A DNA stretch of 64,000 nucleotides from Candidatus Dormiibacterota bacterium (GCA_035544955.1 DASZZN010000014.1:62001-126000); one strand, 5' to 3'; shown: positions 36,545 through 46,802, counted from the first letter of the stretch. A program made the numbers and translations. The notes: generated by a model from the sequence alone, not told the origin.

Positions 36545-37006
36545 ATGTCAAAAATCTATACGCCCGTACTGCACCCCCGGATCGAAGCGCGCAAAAAGCA
36601 ACGACCCGTCAAAGTCAGCGACCTCATGGCGAAAGGCGCGGCCGGCCCGATCACGCGCTTCAACACCTGGTTGGCGGTCAAGGTGACCAACGGCGTCGGC
36701 ACAATGTGGTGCGCCTACGCTTTCGCGGCGCTGGCGCTCATCTCGCTGCCCGCCGCGATAGCGTCGGGGAACCCAGTCCTCATCGTCTCCTGGATAAGCC
36801 AGACATTTCTGCAGCTAGTGCTGCTGAGCATCATCATCGTCGGCCAGAACGTGCTCGCCGCCGCCAGCGACAAACGGGCCGAGGCCACCTTTGAGGATGC
36901 CGACGCGGTGCTGCACACCGCGTTGCAGATCCAGGACCATCTCGTGGCACAGGATGCCGAGATCGAGAAGATCCTCGCCCACCTCAGGCGCTTGAAGGCA
37001 ACCTGA
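36545..37006 (+). CDS. Small two-span membrane protein
   Basis: 153 aa with a basic N-terminus, two membrane segments (about residues 57-77 and 83-103, separated by a short loop SGNPVLIV) and a charged C-terminal helix (DADAVLHTALQIQDHLVAQD). The pattern GVGTMWCAYAF...ISLPAAI...WISQTFLQLVLLSIIIVGQN is shared with uncharacterised DUF1003-like proteins of actinobacteria. An ATG at 36533 would add four residues. Function unknown. Confidence 0.7.
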   Translation: MSKIYTPVLHPRIEARKKQRPVKVSDLMAKGAAGPITRFNTWLAVKVTNGVGTMWCAYAFAALALISLPAAIASGNPVLIVSWISQTFLQLVLLSIIIVGQNVLAAASDKRAEATFEDADAVLHTALQIQDHLVAQDAEIEKILAHLRRLKAT

Positions 37007-37072
37007 CGTGGCCTGATTCCCTAGGAGGCCGGCTGCCGCACACTTCGTCCGGGCGCCACGTTTCCCTCGGTG

Positions 37073-38773
37073 ATGGCTTCCCTGCCGGAGCCGAATCCGA
37101 GTCTGGCCATTCAGGCGCTCCGGTTGGATGGCATTCCGACCTTCGTCGCTCCCTCGGGACCCATGCCACTCCGGGCCTGCCTGATCTTCCGCATCGGAAT
37201 GGCCGACGAGAGCCTGAGCCGACATGGCATCACGCACCTGGTCGAGCACCTCGCCCTGGAGGGTCTGGGCGAACAACCCTATAAGTACAACGGGATGGTC
37301 GACGGCCTGTTCACCCGCTTCTACGTGGCTGGCCGCGCGGGTGAGATCGTCGAGTTCATGGAGCGGGTCGTCAGCAGGCTCGCCGACCTTCCGCGTGAAC
37401 GACTGGTTGCTGAAGCCGGCGTGCTCCGAACCGAGGCCACACGTGGGCCGACCGGCTGGCTGCAAGCGATGCTCAATTATCGATACGGCTCCAGTGGGTG
37501 GGGCCTCGCCGGGCTCGATCAATTCGGGCTCTGCAGCCCAGATCCCGAAGAGATTCAGGAGTGGGCACGGACGCGGTTCACGGCCGAGAACGCCGCCTTG
37601 TGGGTCAATGGCCCGCTGCCCGCCGACTTGCGCATCGGCCTTCCTTCGGGCTCACGGATTCTTGGGAAAGGCTTGCCGGCGGCCGCGGTCCGCTTGCCGG
37701 CATCGGTGGCCCAATCAGCGGCCGGCGTCGGAGTATCGATGACCGGCGAGCGATCGACCGCATTGGGGATCATGGCACAGGTCGCTCGACGGCGGGCCCA
37801 CACACAACTGCGCGAGGGTGGCGTCAGTTATTCCGTGCAGTTGTCCTATCAGCCCCTCGACAAGGATTGGGCTCATTTCGCACTCTGGGCCGACGCACTC
37901 CCGGAGAACGTCGACCGGGTCGGCATCGAACTGCTCAAGATTCTGGACGGGCTGGCGGAAACCGGACCCCGGCAGGAGGAACTCGACCGCAGCCTGGATG
38001 AATTCGAGCGCTCGGAGGACGAGGCGGAGTCGGTCCTTCAATGGCTGGACAGCTCGGCCTCCAACGAGCTACTTGGCTCGCCGCTCTATACGCCAGCCCG
38101 CTTGAAGGCGGAGAATCGAGCGCTCACCCCTGAGGCTGGCCGCCAGGCGATGGCCCAGGCCATGCAAACGCTGCTGGTGATGGCGCCGTCGGAATTCAAG
38201 CTCTCACCCGCACGCTTTACGCCAGTTCCGATCTGGAGCAGTGAACGCCTGACAGGTGTGACGGTTGGCCTGCGACTCGGCCTCAGCACTGTCGGACGAG
38301 ACATGCGGTTGAGCGTCGGGGATGAGGGTGTCACCCTTGCCATGGATGCAAGCCGCCAGGTCACCGTTTGGTTTGATCACTGCGCGGCGATGTTGCAATG
38401 GACCGATGGAAGCCGGACTCTCCACGGCAACGATGGCTTCCGGCTTCACATCTGCCCCCGGGACTGGCACGACGGCGAGCAACTGGTTCGCTGGATCGAC
38501 CGCCACGTCCCAAAAGAGAAACTCGTGACAATGGGCAAGCGACCGAGCCCGGATCCTGAGGTCCTGGTTCGTGAGCCTGTTTACAAATTCGCGACCGATT
38601 ACTTCGCGGCCGCCACGGCGGGCATCTGGGTCCTGGTCGGGCTGGGAGGCTACCTTTGGCCCACCACGGAGCCCGGGGCGCATGCCCTCACGATTTCGCT
38701 CGGCGTCTGGGGACTCTACCTCACGTACCGGCTCTATTCCCGCCTGTCAGCGGCCCGTGTCCGTCGCGTCTAG
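37073..38773 (+). CDS. M16-like zinc protease with C-terminal membrane anchor
   Basis: 566 aa. The inverted zinc motif HxxEH appears as HLVEHLALEG at about residues 59-68, with the third ligand expected in VLRTEATRGPTG about 65 residues later. The second M16 half is present but short and diverged. Two hydrophobic segments (about residues 516-536 and 540-558) end the protein, an unusual membrane tether for this family. A GTG at 37070 is an alternative start. Substrate unknown. Confidence 0.75.
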   Translation: MASLPEPNPSLAIQALRLDGIPTFVAPSGPMPLRACLIFRIGMADESLSRHGITHLVEHLALEGLGEQPYKYNGMVDGLFTRFYVAGRAGEIVEFMERVVSRLADLPRERLVAEAGVLRTEATRGPTGWLQAMLNYRYGSSGWGLAGLDQFGLCSPDPEEIQEWARTRFTAENAALWVNGPLPADLRIGLPSGSRILGKGLPAAAVRLPASVAQSAAGVGVSMTGERSTALGIMAQVARRRAHTQLREGGVSYSVQLSYQPLDKDWAHFALWADALPENVDRVGIELLKILDGLAETGPRQEELDRSLDEFERSEDEAESVLQWLDSSASNELLGSPLYTPARLKAENRALTPEAGRQAMAQAMQTLLVMAPSEFKLSPARFTPVPIWSSERLTGVTVGLRLGLSTVGRDMRLSVGDEGVTLAMDASRQVTVWFDHCAAMLQWTDGSRTLHGNDGFRLHICPRDWHDGEQLVRWIDRHVPKEKLVTMGKRPSPDPEVLVREPVYKFATDYFAAATAGIWVLVGLGGYLWPTTEPGAHALTISLGVWGLYLTYRLYSRLSAARVRRV

Positions 38774-39414
38774 TAGATGAAGCCCAGGACGCCACGCATC
38801 GAGGTCACCGTTCGGTAGTCGACGCGGTTCCAGCCACCACCCGGAACGCCCCACCAGTTCATCTCCGAGACCACGAATGAGCCGTCGGGGTTGACCGACT
38901 CGACATAGCCCACGTGGCCCTGCGGCGACGTGCCGCTGATGCCCATCACCATGACGGCGCCGGCCCGCGGTGTGGGTCCCTCGACGAAGCCGAACGCCCG
39001 TGCGTTCCACCACCACTCGTAGCCATTTCCCCGCCAGGGGATGGTGCGCTTGTGCGCCACCCACCAGGTGCAATAGCCATAGCTAAAGCCATTGCCGCCA
39101 CCCGAGACGGGACGCACCGCCGGTGCTTGGTGGGCGCTCCCCATTGGCCGCGCGGCCAGCGGCGCCCGCTGCTGGGTCGTGACGACTTGGGTTGCCTCCG
39201 GTGTGGCGAGGACATAGATCATGACGGCCGCGCGAGCCTGGTGCGGCCTGGGTAGGTCCATCTGTTCGATGGGCGTCGAAAGCGGGACCAACGTGGCGGC
39301 GGCGGCGGCCGTGATCGGCCGTTGCGGCAGGGACGCCAGCGCGCCGAAGCCAAATGCGAAGATCGCTCCTCCCCCGACCGTTAGACGCAAGGTCACACCA
39401 ACGGTGCGATTCAC
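38770..39414 (-). CDS. Secreted CHAP-domain peptidoglycan hydrolase
   Basis: 214 aa. A signal/anchor segment (about residues 8-28) precedes a linker and a CHAP amidase/endopeptidase domain with the catalytic Cys in SYGYCTWWVA (about residue 115), His in PQGHVGYVESV and the SEMNWWG segment. GTG start with AGGAGG 7 nt upstream, itself inside a hairpin. The leader of about 105 nt and a good promoter suggest tight regulation of a potentially lytic enzyme. Confidence 0.88.
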   Translation of the reverse strand: MNRTVGVTLRLTVGGGAIFAFGFGALASLPQRPITAAAAATLVPLSTPIEQMDLPRPHQARAAVMIYVLATPEATQVVTTQQRAPLAARPMGSAHQAPAVRPVSGGGNGFSYGYCTWWVAHKRTIPWRGNGYEWWWNARAFGFVEGPTPRAGAVMVMGISGTSPQGHVGYVESVNPDGSFVVSEMNWWGVPGGGWNRVDYRTVTSMRGVLGFIY

Positions 39415-39416
39415 GG

Positions 39417-39440
39417 TCCAACCTCCTTCCCTCAGTTGGA
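39417..39440 (-). promoter_or_regulatory. Hairpin covering the CHAP ribosome site
   Basis: On the minus strand TCCAAC pairs with GTTGGA, enclosing GGAAGGAGG and ending 3 nt before the GTG start. Upstream CTCCCTC could alternatively pair with GAGGG and GGAG. The structure would limit translation. Confidence 0.45.
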
Positions 39441-39525
39441 TCAGATGCGCCGCCTACGCCTGGCCGTAGAGGACGCCGAGTAAAGAGAGGGAGTCGGACC
39501 GTTACGTAACTAGCCGTGGCAAACC

Positions 39526-39553
39526 TTACTACAAAGGGTCCATGACTTGTCAA
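39526..39553 (-). promoter_or_regulatory. Promoter of the CHAP gene
   Basis: On the minus strand: TTGACA, 16-bp spacer, TAGTAA. The start would be near 39519, giving a leader of about 105 nt. Confidence 0.55.
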
Positions 39554-39576
39554 GCTGGCCAGGAAATCACGCGGCT

Positions 39577-39582
39577 TAGAAT
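39577..39582 (+). promoter_or_regulatory. -10 box for the propionyl-CoA operon
   Basis: TAGAAT lies 7 nt before the epimerase ATG at 39590, with no Shine-Dalgarno, predicting a leaderless operon transcript. Confidence 0.45.
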
Positions 39583-39589
39583 CAACGCC

Positions 39590-40006
39590 ATGCTGAGCCG
39601 GATCGACCATGTCGGGATCGCCGTCCGTGATCTCGACGAGGCGATTCGGATCTACGAGCGCCGCCTGGGATTACGCTCGACGGGACGCGAGCGGCTCGAG
39701 CGCGAGGGCATCGAGGTCGCGATGATCCCGATCGGGGAGAGCCGGATCGAGCTGATCATGCCGCTCAATCCGGACTCGAGTGTGGAAAAGTTCCTTCAGA
39801 ATCGGGGCGAAGCCGTTCACCACGTCGCCTACGCAACCGACGATGTCGGGGCTTCCCTCGAGCAGGCGGCCAGCGGCGGCGCCCAGCTGCTCGATGCCGA
39901 GGCGCGGCCGGGGGCCCACGGCACCCGGATCGGGTTCGTCCATCCGAAGAGCGTCTGCGGAGTTCTGACCGAGTTCGTGGAAGCGGATGGCCAGACCGGC
40001 ACCTAA
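39590..40006 (+). CDS. mce: Methylmalonyl-CoA epimerase
   Basis: Interconverts (S)- and (R)-methylmalonyl-CoA. The 138-aa protein of the glyoxalase/VOC fold has metal ligands in [12 protein letters not shown] (about residues 5-16), [18 protein letters not shown] and the C-terminal LTEFVE. The ATG at 39590 gives the normal length. First gene of the mce-mcmA-pccB-sucC-sucD operon; the mutase ATG overlaps its last 20 nt. Confidence 0.94.
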   Translation: MLSRIDHVGIAVRDLDEAIRIYERRLGLRSTGRERLEREGIEVAMIPIGESRIELIMPLNPDSSVEKFLQNRGEAVHHVAYATDDVGASLEQAASGGAQLLDAEARPGAHGTRIGFVHPKSVCGVLTEFVEADGQTGT

Positions 40007-41588
40007 GCCCGCCTCCGAACAACCGTCCGAGCCCGTTACCGACAGCGGCCTGCCGCTCAAGCCGGTCTACCAGGCGGCCGACGCCGGGCCGGAGGCACCG
40101 CCGCCGGGGCAGTACCCCTTCACCCGTGGCATCTATCCCGAGATGTATCGCCGCCGCCCCTGGACGATTCGCCAGTACGCCGGCTTCGGGAGCGCCGCCG
40201 AGACCAACCGCCGCTTCCGCTATCTGCTCGAGCAAGGCCAGACCGGGCTCTCGGTCGCCTTCGATCTGCCGACGCAGATCGGCCATGATGCCGACGCGCC
40301 GATGGCGAGGGGCGAGGTCGGCAAGGTCGGTGTGTCGATCTCCTCGCTCAAGGACATGGAAACGCTGCTCGACGGGATCCCGCTGGACAAAGTCAGCACC
40401 TCGATGACGATCAATGCCCCGGCCGCGATCCTGTTGCTTCTCTACGAGCTCGTCGCCGAGCAGCAGGGCATGCCGGGCAACCGGCTGAACGGCACCGTCC
40501 AGAACGACATCCTCAAGGAGTACGCCGCCCGAGGCACCTACGTCTTTCCGCCGCGTCCGTCGATGCGTCTCACCACAGACCTCTTCGCCTATTGCAAGGA
40601 GCGGCTCCCCAACTGGAACACGATCTCGATCTCCGGCTATCACTTGCGCGAGGCGGGCGCGACGGCGGTCCAGGAGCTTGGGTTCACCATGGCGCATGCG
40701 GTCGCCTACGTCGACGCGGCCCGGGCCGCGGGGCTGGCGGTCGTGGACTTTGCGCCGCGCCTCTCCTTCTTCTTCGCCGTCTTCTCCGATTTCTTCGAAG
40801 AAGTGGCGAAGTTCCGGGCCGCCCGCCGGCTGTGGGCGCGCCTGATGAAGGAGCGGTACGGCGTCAACGACGCGCGGGCGCAGACGCTCCGCTTCCACAC
40901 CCAGACGGGGGGCAGCACGCTGACGGCGCAGCAGCCGCACAACAACATCGTTCGGGTGGCGCTGCAGGCGATGAGCGCGGTGCTGGGCGGCACGCAGAGT
41001 CTGCATGCCAACTCATTCGACGAGGCGCTGGGGCTCCCGTCGGAGATGGCCGCGACCCTCTCGGTGCGGACCCAGCAGATCATCGCCCACGAGACCAACG
41101 TCGCGAGTGTCGCGGACCCGATGGGCGGCAGTTACCTCGTGGAGGCGCTCACCCGCGAACTGGATGCTGGGGCGATGGCCCTGATCGCCGAGGTCGACCG
41201 CCGCGGCGGCGCGATTGCGGCGATCGAGACCGGGTTCACCCAGGACGCCATCCAGGAAAGCGCCTACCGGTTTCAGCAGGCCGTCGAAACCGGGCGCCGC
41301 GTGGTGGTCGGCGTCAACCGCTTCCAGGGCGACGACGAGGTGGTGGAGATCGTCAAAATCAGCCCTCAGCACGAGCGCGAGCAGATCGCGGCGCTGACGC
41401 GGCTGCGCGCGGAGCGCGATGCCAGAAAGGTCGATTCATGCCTCCAGGAGGTACGCCGGGCGGCGGAGGGTACACAGAACCTGTTGCCGCCGATGCGGGA
41501 AGCGTTTCGAGCCTATGCCACCATAGGAGAGGTGTGCGGAGTGCTGCGCGACGTGTTCGGTGAGTACCGGCCGGGGTCGCGCAGCTAA
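39987..41588 (+). CDS. mcmA: Methylmalonyl-CoA mutase large subunit (1)
   Basis: 533-aa catalytic TIM-barrel subunit that isomerises (R)-methylmalonyl-CoA to succinyl-CoA with adenosylcobalamin. The CoA/substrate residues typical of true MCM are kept: Tyr in TRGIYPEMY, Arg in PPRPSMRL and the catalytic His in [11 protein letters not shown]. The C-terminal cobalamin-binding domain (DxHxxG) is absent, so a separate small subunit is needed; none is in the window. A second paralogue lies at 62296. Epimerase and carboxyltransferase neighbours support methylmalonyl-CoA as substrate. Confidence 0.93.
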   Translation: MARPAPKPASEQPSEPVTDSGLPLKPVYQAADAGPEAPPPGQYPFTRGIYPEMYRRRPWTIRQYAGFGSAAETNRRFRYLLEQGQTGLSVAFDLPTQIGHDADAPMARGEVGKVGVSISSLKDMETLLDGIPLDKVSTSMTINAPAAILLLLYELVAEQQGMPGNRLNGTVQNDILKEYAARGTYVFPPRPSMRLTTDLFAYCKERLPNWNTISISGYHLREAGATAVQELGFTMAHAVAYVDAARAAGLAVVDFAPRLSFFFAVFSDFFEEVAKFRAARRLWARLMKERYGVNDARAQTLRFHTQTGGSTLTAQQPHNNIVRVALQAMSAVLGGTQSLHANSFDEALGLPSEMAATLSVRTQQIIAHETNVASVADPMGGSYLVEALTRELDAGAMALIAEVDRRGGAIAAIETGFTQDAIQESAYRFQQAVETGRRVVVGVNRFQGDDEVVEIVKISPQHEREQIAALTRLRAERDARKVDSCLQEVRRAAEGTQNLLPPMREAFRAYATIGEVCGVLRDVFGEYRPGSRS

Positions 41589-41591
41589 GTT

Positions 41592-43172
41592 ATGGCCACG
41601 CGAGCTCCAAAGGACGCCACGCCCTCACCCTCCGAGCGCCAGATCAACGTCCTTCGCAAGCGGAAATATGACGCCATGCATCGCGGCGGCGACCCGGATG
41701 ATAAGCAGCACCCGAAAGGGAAGCTGACCGCCCGCGAGCGAATCGAGCTGCTGGTCGACCCGGGGACGTTCACCGAGCTCGACGCCTTCGCCGTCCATCG
41801 CACCGAAGCCTTCGGAATGGGGGAGAAGAAGATCGCCGGCGACGGCGTCGTCACCGGCTACGGGGCGGTCGACGGCCGGGAGCTGTTCATCTTCTCGCAC
41901 GACGCGAGCGTCTTCGGTGGCTCGCTGGGCGAGGTGTTCGCCGAAAAGGTCTGCAAGGTCATGGACCTCGCCGTCCGCGCCGGCCGGCCCTGCGTCGGCA
42001 TCAACGACTCTGGCGGTGCGCGCATCCAGGAAGGGGTCGTCAGCCTGGCCGGCTATGCGGACATCTTCCTCCGCAACGTCCAGTCGTCCGGCGTGGTGCC
42101 GCAGATCTCGGTGATTGCCGGACCCTGCACCGGGGGCGCCGTCTACTCGCCCGCGATCACGGATTTCGTCTTCATGGTCGAGCACCTTGGCTACATGTTC
42201 ATCACCGGGCCCGAAGTGGTCCGGGTGACGACCGGCGAGACGGTCGGCTTCGACGAGCTTGGTGGCGCCGAGGTTCACAACATCAAGAGTGGGGTCGCGC
42301 ACTTCCTGGACGAGTCCGAGAACGAGGCCTTCAGCAGCGTCCGCCGGCTGCTCTCTTACCTGCCGGGAAGCAATCGCGAGCGGCCGCCCGCCACGACGCC
42401 GGCGGATGATCCGCAGCGGCGTGACCGGATGCTGCAGTCGCTCATTCCGGAAAACCCGAATCAGCCCTATGACATGAAGGCGGCGATCACGGCGGTGGTT
42501 GATCAGGGCAGCTTCATGGAGGTCCAGGAGCACTTTGCCCAGAACCTCGTGATCGGCTTTGCGCGGCTCGATGGGGAAGTGGTCGGGATCGTCGGCAACC
42601 AGCCGCGCATCCTCGCCGGCGCGCTCGACATCAATGCCTCCGTCAAGGGCGCGCGCTTCGTCCGCTTCTGCGACGCCTTCAACACCCCGCTCGTCACCTT
42701 CGTCGACGTGCCGGGCTTCCTCCCGGGAACGGCCCAGGAGTACAACGGCATCATTCGGCATGGCGCCAAGCTGCTCTACGCCTTTGCCGAGGCGACGGTG
42801 CCGAAGCTCACCGTGATCACCCGCAAGGCCTATGGCGGCGCCTACGACGTCATGTCGTCGAAGCACATCGGCGGCGATTTCAACTACGCCTGGCCGGCGG
42901 CGGAGATCGCGGTGATGGGACCCCAGGCCGCGGTCAACATCATCTTCAAGCGGGAGATCGCGGCCGCCAAGGATCCGGCAAAGAAGGCAGAGCAGCTGGT
43001 CGACGACTACAAGGAAAAGTTCGCCAACCCCTACATCGCCGCCGAGCGCGGCTTCCTCGATGACGTCATCGAGCCCCAGGACACGCGACCCACATTGATC
43101 CGGTCACTCCACCTGCTCAAGGACAAGCAGGTGGAGCGGCCGCACCGCCGTCACGGAAACATCCCGCTATGA
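41592..43172 (+). CDS. pccB: Propionyl-CoA carboxylase carboxyltransferase subunit
   Basis: 526-aa beta subunit that carboxylates propionyl-CoA from carboxybiotin to methylmalonyl-CoA. The two crotonase-like halves are seen with oxyanion segments [10 protein letters not shown] (about residues 140-149) and [14 protein letters not shown]. The Asp in [15 protein letters not shown] corresponds to the residue favouring propionyl- over acetyl-CoA in Streptomyces PccB. Biotin carboxylase and biotin carrier genes are not in the window. Starts 3 nt after the mutase and overlaps sucC. Confidence 0.92.
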   Translation: MATRAPKDATPSPSERQINVLRKRKYDAMHRGGDPDDKQHPKGKLTARERIELLVDPGTFTELDAFAVHRTEAFGMGEKKIAGDGVVTGYGAVDGRELFIFSHDASVFGGSLGEVFAEKVCKVMDLAVRAGRPCVGINDSGGARIQEGVVSLAGYADIFLRNVQSSGVVPQISVIAGPCTGGAVYSPAITDFVFMVEHLGYMFITGPEVVRVTTGETVGFDELGGAEVHNIKSGVAHFLDESENEAFSSVRRLLSYLPGSNRERPPATTPADDPQRRDRMLQSLIPENPNQPYDMKAAITAVVDQGSFMEVQEHFAQNLVIGFARLDGEVVGIVGNQPRILAGALDINASVKGARFVRFCDAFNTPLVTFVDVPGFLPGTAQEYNGIIRHGAKLLYAFAEATVPKLTVITRKAYGGAYDVMSSKHIGGDFNYAWPAAEIAVMGPQAAVNIIFKREIAAAKDPAKKAEQLVDDYKEKFANPYIAAERGFLDDVIEPQDTRPTLIRSLHLLKDKQVERPHRRHGNIPL

Positions 43173-44302
43173 AATTCCTCGAGTACCAGGTAAAGGAGCG
43201 TTTCCGGGCCGCCGGGGTTCCCGTGCCCGACGGTCGCGTGGTCCGCACCGCTGACGAGGCGGCGCTCGCCGCTGGCGCGCTCGGCCCGATCGCCGTCAAG
43301 GCGCAGGTCCCCGTCGGGGGACGCGGAAAGGCGGGAGGGATCAAGCTCGCCAGCACACCGGCCGACGCCAAGCGCGTCGCCGGCGAGATCCTGGGCATGA
43401 CGATCAAGGGCTACATCGTCAAGGAGGTCTTGTGCGAGACCGCACAGGAGATCACCCGCGAGCTCTACCTGGGACTGACGCTCGATCGCGATGCCCGCAA
43501 GCCGGTGCTGATTCTCAGCGCCCAGGGTGGCATGGAGATCGAAGAGGTGGCCGAGACCCATCCCGAGGCGATCGCCAAGCTCCATCCGGACCCGTGGCGG
43601 GGGCCATTACCGTTTGAGGTACGCGACCTCATCTTTCGGGCCGGGCTCGGTCCGCTGCAGGCCCAGCTAACGCCGCTGGTCGTGAAGCTGTACGCGCTGG
43701 CCCGGACCTATGACGCGCTCACAATCGAAATCAACCCGCTGGCGCTCACGCGCGATGGAGGCCTGGTGGCGGCAGATGGCAAGCTCGAGATCGACGAGAA
43801 TGCGATGTTCCGTCACAAAGACCTGCACGGGGCCGATGACACTGAGGAGGATCCGCTGGAAGCCGAGGCCAAACGGCGCAAGCTCACCTACGTGCGTCTC
43901 GACGGCTCCATTGGCGTCATCGGCAACGGCGCCGGGCTGGTGATGAACACGCTCGACCTGGTGCAGCGCGAAGGCGGCCGGGCCGCCAACTTCCTCGACA
44001 TCGGGGGCGGGGCGAAGGCCGAGGTGGTGCACAGCGCGCTGGAATTGCTGGCGAGCGACCCCCAGGTCAAAGGCATCCTGATCAACATCTTCGGTGGCAT
44101 CACCCGCGGCGACGAGGTGGCCCACGGCATCATCGATGCCACGCGCGATCTCCGCCTCACCTTGCCGCTCGTTGTGCGCATGACCGGCACGCGCGAAGAG
44201 GAAGGCCGCCGCCTCCTCGAGGAGGCGGGCATTACGCCGGCGGTCAGTGCGACGGCCGCCGCCCGGAGGATCGTCGAGCTGTCGAGGGGGTCCGCGGCAT
44301 GA
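43169..44302 (+). CDS. sucC: Succinyl-CoA ligase beta subunit
   Basis: ATP-grasp subunit of succinyl-CoA synthetase. 377 aa with the nucleotide-binding region [17 protein letters not shown] (about residues 47-63), the [12 protein letters not shown] metal/nucleotide loop and the C-terminal [16 protein letters not shown] overlaps the pccB stop (ATGA) and its stop overlaps sucD the same way. In this operon it turns succinyl-CoA from the mutase into succinate with formation of ATP or GTP. Confidence 0.94.
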   Translation: MKFLEYQVKERFRAAGVPVPDGRVVRTADEAALAAGALGPIAVKAQVPVGGRGKAGGIKLASTPADAKRVAGEILGMTIKGYIVKEVLCETAQEITRELYLGLTLDRDARKPVLILSAQGGMEIEEVAETHPEAIAKLHPDPWRGPLPFEVRDLIFRAGLGPLQAQLTPLVVKLYALARTYDALTIEINPLALTRDGGLVAADGKLEIDENAMFRHKDLHGADDTEEDPLEAEAKRRKLTYVRLDGSIGVIGNGAGLVMNTLDLVQREGGRAANFLDIGGGAKAEVVHSALELLASDPQVKGILINIFGGITRGDEVAHGIIDATRDLRLTLPLVVRMTGTREEEGRRLLEEAGITPAVSATAAARRIVELSRGSAA

Positions 44303-45195
44303 GCATTCTCCTCACGCGCGAGAGCCGCGTCATCGTGCAGGGCCTGACCGGTCGCGAAGGCAGCTTTCATACCGAGCAGATGAAGGCATACGGGACCAAT
44401 GTCGTCGCTGGTGTGAGCCCGGGCAAGGGTGGGACCACGCATCTCGGCATCCCGGTGTTTGATACCGTCGCGGAGGCCAAGCTCGAGACCGGGGCCGACG
44501 TCACCGGCATCTTCGTGCCGGCACCCTTCGCGGCAGACGCCATCATGGAGGCCGCCGCTGCCGGCGTCGGGCTGATCGTCTGCATTACGGAGGGCATTCC
44601 GCTCTATGACATGGTCCGCGCGCGCGCCTTTGTGGCAGATGCCGGCGTGAAGCTCATAGGACCGAACTGCCCCGGACTGGCAACGTCCGGTGAGGCGAAG
44701 GTCGGCATCATCCCCAACCACATCACCAGCGTGGGATCCGTCGGCATCGTCTCACGCAGCGGAACGCTGACCTATGAAGTCATCCAGGGGCTGAGCCAGG
44801 CGGGCGTGGGGCAGACCACCTCGGTGGGGATTGGCGGCGATCCAATCCTCGGACTCTCCTTCACCGAGGTGCTGCGGCTCTTCAAGGATGATCCCGCAAC
44901 GCGCGCCGTCGTGGTGATCGGCGAGATCGGCGGCAGCGATGAGGAGGCCGCGGCCGAGCAAGTGATCGGCCAGGGTTTCGGAAAACCGGTCATCGGCTTC
45001 ATCAGCGGGCGCACCGCTCCACCAGGAAAGCGCATGGGTCACGCCGGCGCCATCATCTCCGGAAACACCGGCACCGCGGCCTCGAAGCTGCAGGCCTTGA
45101 AGCGGGCGGGTGCGCAGGTGTGCGACACCATTGAGGAGGTGGTGGCGGCCGCCGGGGCCGCCGTGGGCCAACCGTCAAGCGCCGCGCACCGCTAA
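44299..45195 (+). CDS. sucD: Succinyl-CoA ligase alpha subunit
   Basis: 298-aa CoA-binding, phospho-His subunit. It shows [18 protein letters not shown] at the N-terminus, [13 protein letters not shown], the LIGPNCPG segment (about residues 117-124), SRSGTLTYE and the phosphorylated His in GHAGAIISG (about residue 248). Last gene of the propionyl-CoA operon. Confidence 0.95.
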   Translation: MSILLTRESRVIVQGLTGREGSFHTEQMKAYGTNVVAGVSPGKGGTTHLGIPVFDTVAEAKLETGADVTGIFVPAPFAADAIMEAAAAGVGLIVCITEGIPLYDMVRARAFVADAGVKLIGPNCPGLATSGEAKVGIIPNHITSVGSVGIVSRSGTLTYEVIQGLSQAGVGQTTSVGIGGDPILGLSFTEVLRLFKDDPATRAVVVIGEIGGSDEEAAAEQVIGQGFGKPVIGFISGRTAPPGKRMGHAGAIISGNTGTAASKLQALKRAGAQVCDTIEEVVAAAGAAVGQPSSAAHR

Positions 45196-45284
45196 GCCGC
45201 CGGCGGCGAAACGGGCCTCAACCGGCGGCCCGTGCTCCGCGCCGCCGCCGTTTTCGCCGCTTACGCCGGGCGGGCCTCCTGCTA

Positions 45285-46658
45285 ATGCTCGTCGTGGTCG
45301 TCCTCACTGTGATCGCCTACCTCCCGGCGGGCAGCATGACGGCGTCCGTCCCCCCGCCGCGCTACGGCGATGGATCGCAAGTCTGGCTACGGACGGCCAA
45401 TGGACAGATCGTCGATGGCCTCGGGCGCAAGGTGTTGCTGCGCGGTTTCAACGACGACGCGCTGGTTTCCTATCCAAACGATCCGCCCGCGCCCCTGGAC
45501 GAGATGGATGCGACGTTGATGGCGCAGGCGGGCTTCGACGTCGTCCGCCTCGGGATCGACTGGTCGCGGCTCGAGCCGGACCGCGGCCGCATCAACCAGG
45601 CCTATCTCGATCGGGTCGCCGGCGCGGTGGCCATGCTGAACCGGCACGGCCTCTGGGTCATCCTCGATATGCATTTTCGCCTTGGATGGAGCCCACGCTT
45701 CGGCTACTCCGGCGCGCCGGCATGGGCGACGATCGGCATTCCCAACTGGAATCCGTTGCATCAATCCTGGAGCCCGGCGCTCTCGCCCGCCGCTTTTACG
45801 TCCGACACCTATTTCTGGCTGACGTCCGATTGGAAAAGGGACTTCTACATGACCTGGCAGGCGGTCGCGGCCCGCTTCAGGGACAACGCCGGGGTCGCCG
45901 GGTACGACATCTTCAATGAGGCGCACCCGCTGCCCATCCCGCCTCGCATCTTCGAGAAGTCCTATCTCTGGCCGATGTTCAAGGAGGCGATCGAGGCGAT
46001 CGGTACCGTCGACTCGAACCACCTCTTCTTCGTCGAGGGCATCCTGCTGCTCTCGCTGAACACGGTGGTCGTCCACCTCAAGGCGCCGAATGTCGTGTAT
46101 GGCACCCACGTCTACGAGGGCTCCCTCGTCCCGCCCCAGTGGAACGGCGACCCTAGCTATCTCCGCCAGCGGTTTCAGCAGCGCGTCAGGGAAGCGGCTC
46201 AGGTGCCCGCGCCCCTTTGGGTCGGTGAGATCGGCTACGACCTGGGCGCGACGGGGGCGACCTCCTATGCGGACGCGGCCCTCGATGAAGCCGACGACCT
46301 CGGGATCGGCTGGGCCTGGTGGCAGTGGCGCGAGAGCCGGTGGTGGGGCATGGTGGACCGGGCCGGCCAGCTCGTGAACACCGAGGTGCTGCGCCACCTC
46401 GCCCGCCCCTACATGATCGCCGCGCCGACGGGCGTTCATGCCGGCCGCGGCGATGGTCTACGCGGGACGCTCACGATCCGGGTGGACGCGGGGCACGCGG
46501 ATCAGCCCGTCGCGATCGGGTGGTCGGCGCTCACGCTGACGGGACCGATCGTCGGCGGCACCTGCGTCAATAGTTCCCATTGGGACGCGACAACGGGGAG
46601 GTTGACGCTTCAACTCGAAGCAGGTGTGGGATGTCAGGTAACGCTGCGGACCGCATAG
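45285..46658 (+). CDS. Secreted GH5-family glycosidase
   Basis: 457 aa. A hydrophobic N-terminal segment is followed by a GH5 (endoglycoceramidase/cellulase-like) barrel with LRGFNDDALVSYP, acid/base Glu in GYDIFNEAHPL (about residue 209) and nucleophile Glu in LWVGEIGYD (about residue 314), then a C-terminal beta-sandwich. The frame continues upstream of the ATG with an Arg-rich stretch (RAPRRRRFRRLRRAG) that would suit a signal n-region, so a non-ATG start is possible. Substrate likely a beta-glucan or glycolipid. Confidence 0.82.
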   Translation: MLVVVVLTVIAYLPAGSMTASVPPPRYGDGSQVWLRTANGQIVDGLGRKVLLRGFNDDALVSYPNDPPAPLDEMDATLMAQAGFDVVRLGIDWSRLEPDRGRINQAYLDRVAGAVAMLNRHGLWVILDMHFRLGWSPRFGYSGAPAWATIGIPNWNPLHQSWSPALSPAAFTSDTYFWLTSDWKRDFYMTWQAVAARFRDNAGVAGYDIFNEAHPLPIPPRIFEKSYLWPMFKEAIEAIGTVDSNHLFFVEGILLLSLNTVVVHLKAPNVVYGTHVYEGSLVPPQWNGDPSYLRQRFQQRVREAAQVPAPLWVGEIGYDLGATGATSYADAALDEADDLGIGWAWWQWRESRWWGMVDRAGQLVNTEVLRHLARPYMIAAPTGVHAGRGDGLRGTLTIRVDAGHADQPVAIGWSALTLTGPIVGGTCVNSSHWDATTGRLTLQLEAGVGCQVTLRTA

Positions 46659-46782
46659 CGCACGCGCCGGTCTGGGTTCGGTACGGCCTGATTCGTGGAT
46701 TCATTGCCTTTGCGTCGACCCTTGCCGCCAACCTGGCGATCACGCTACTCCGGCCGGCCGACCTCTGCCGTGCGGGGCCGGG
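46631..46782 (+). pseudogene. Truncated N-terminus of a small membrane protein
   Basis: ATG at 46631, inside the end of the GH5 gene, opens a frame with a good membrane start (VWVRYGLIRGFIAFASTLAA, then NLAITLLRPADLC). After about 45 codons it becomes Arg/Pro/His-rich and runs antisense into the SGNH hydrolase. It looks like a gene whose 3' part was lost. Low confidence. Confidence 0.3.
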
Positions 46783-46802
46783 CCCGCATTCTCATCGCCC
46801 TC

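Noticed and set aside
39415-39520. c-di-AMP (ydaO) riboswitch before the CHAP gene
   Set aside because: The conserved blocks of that class are not recognisable; it is kept only as a structured leader.
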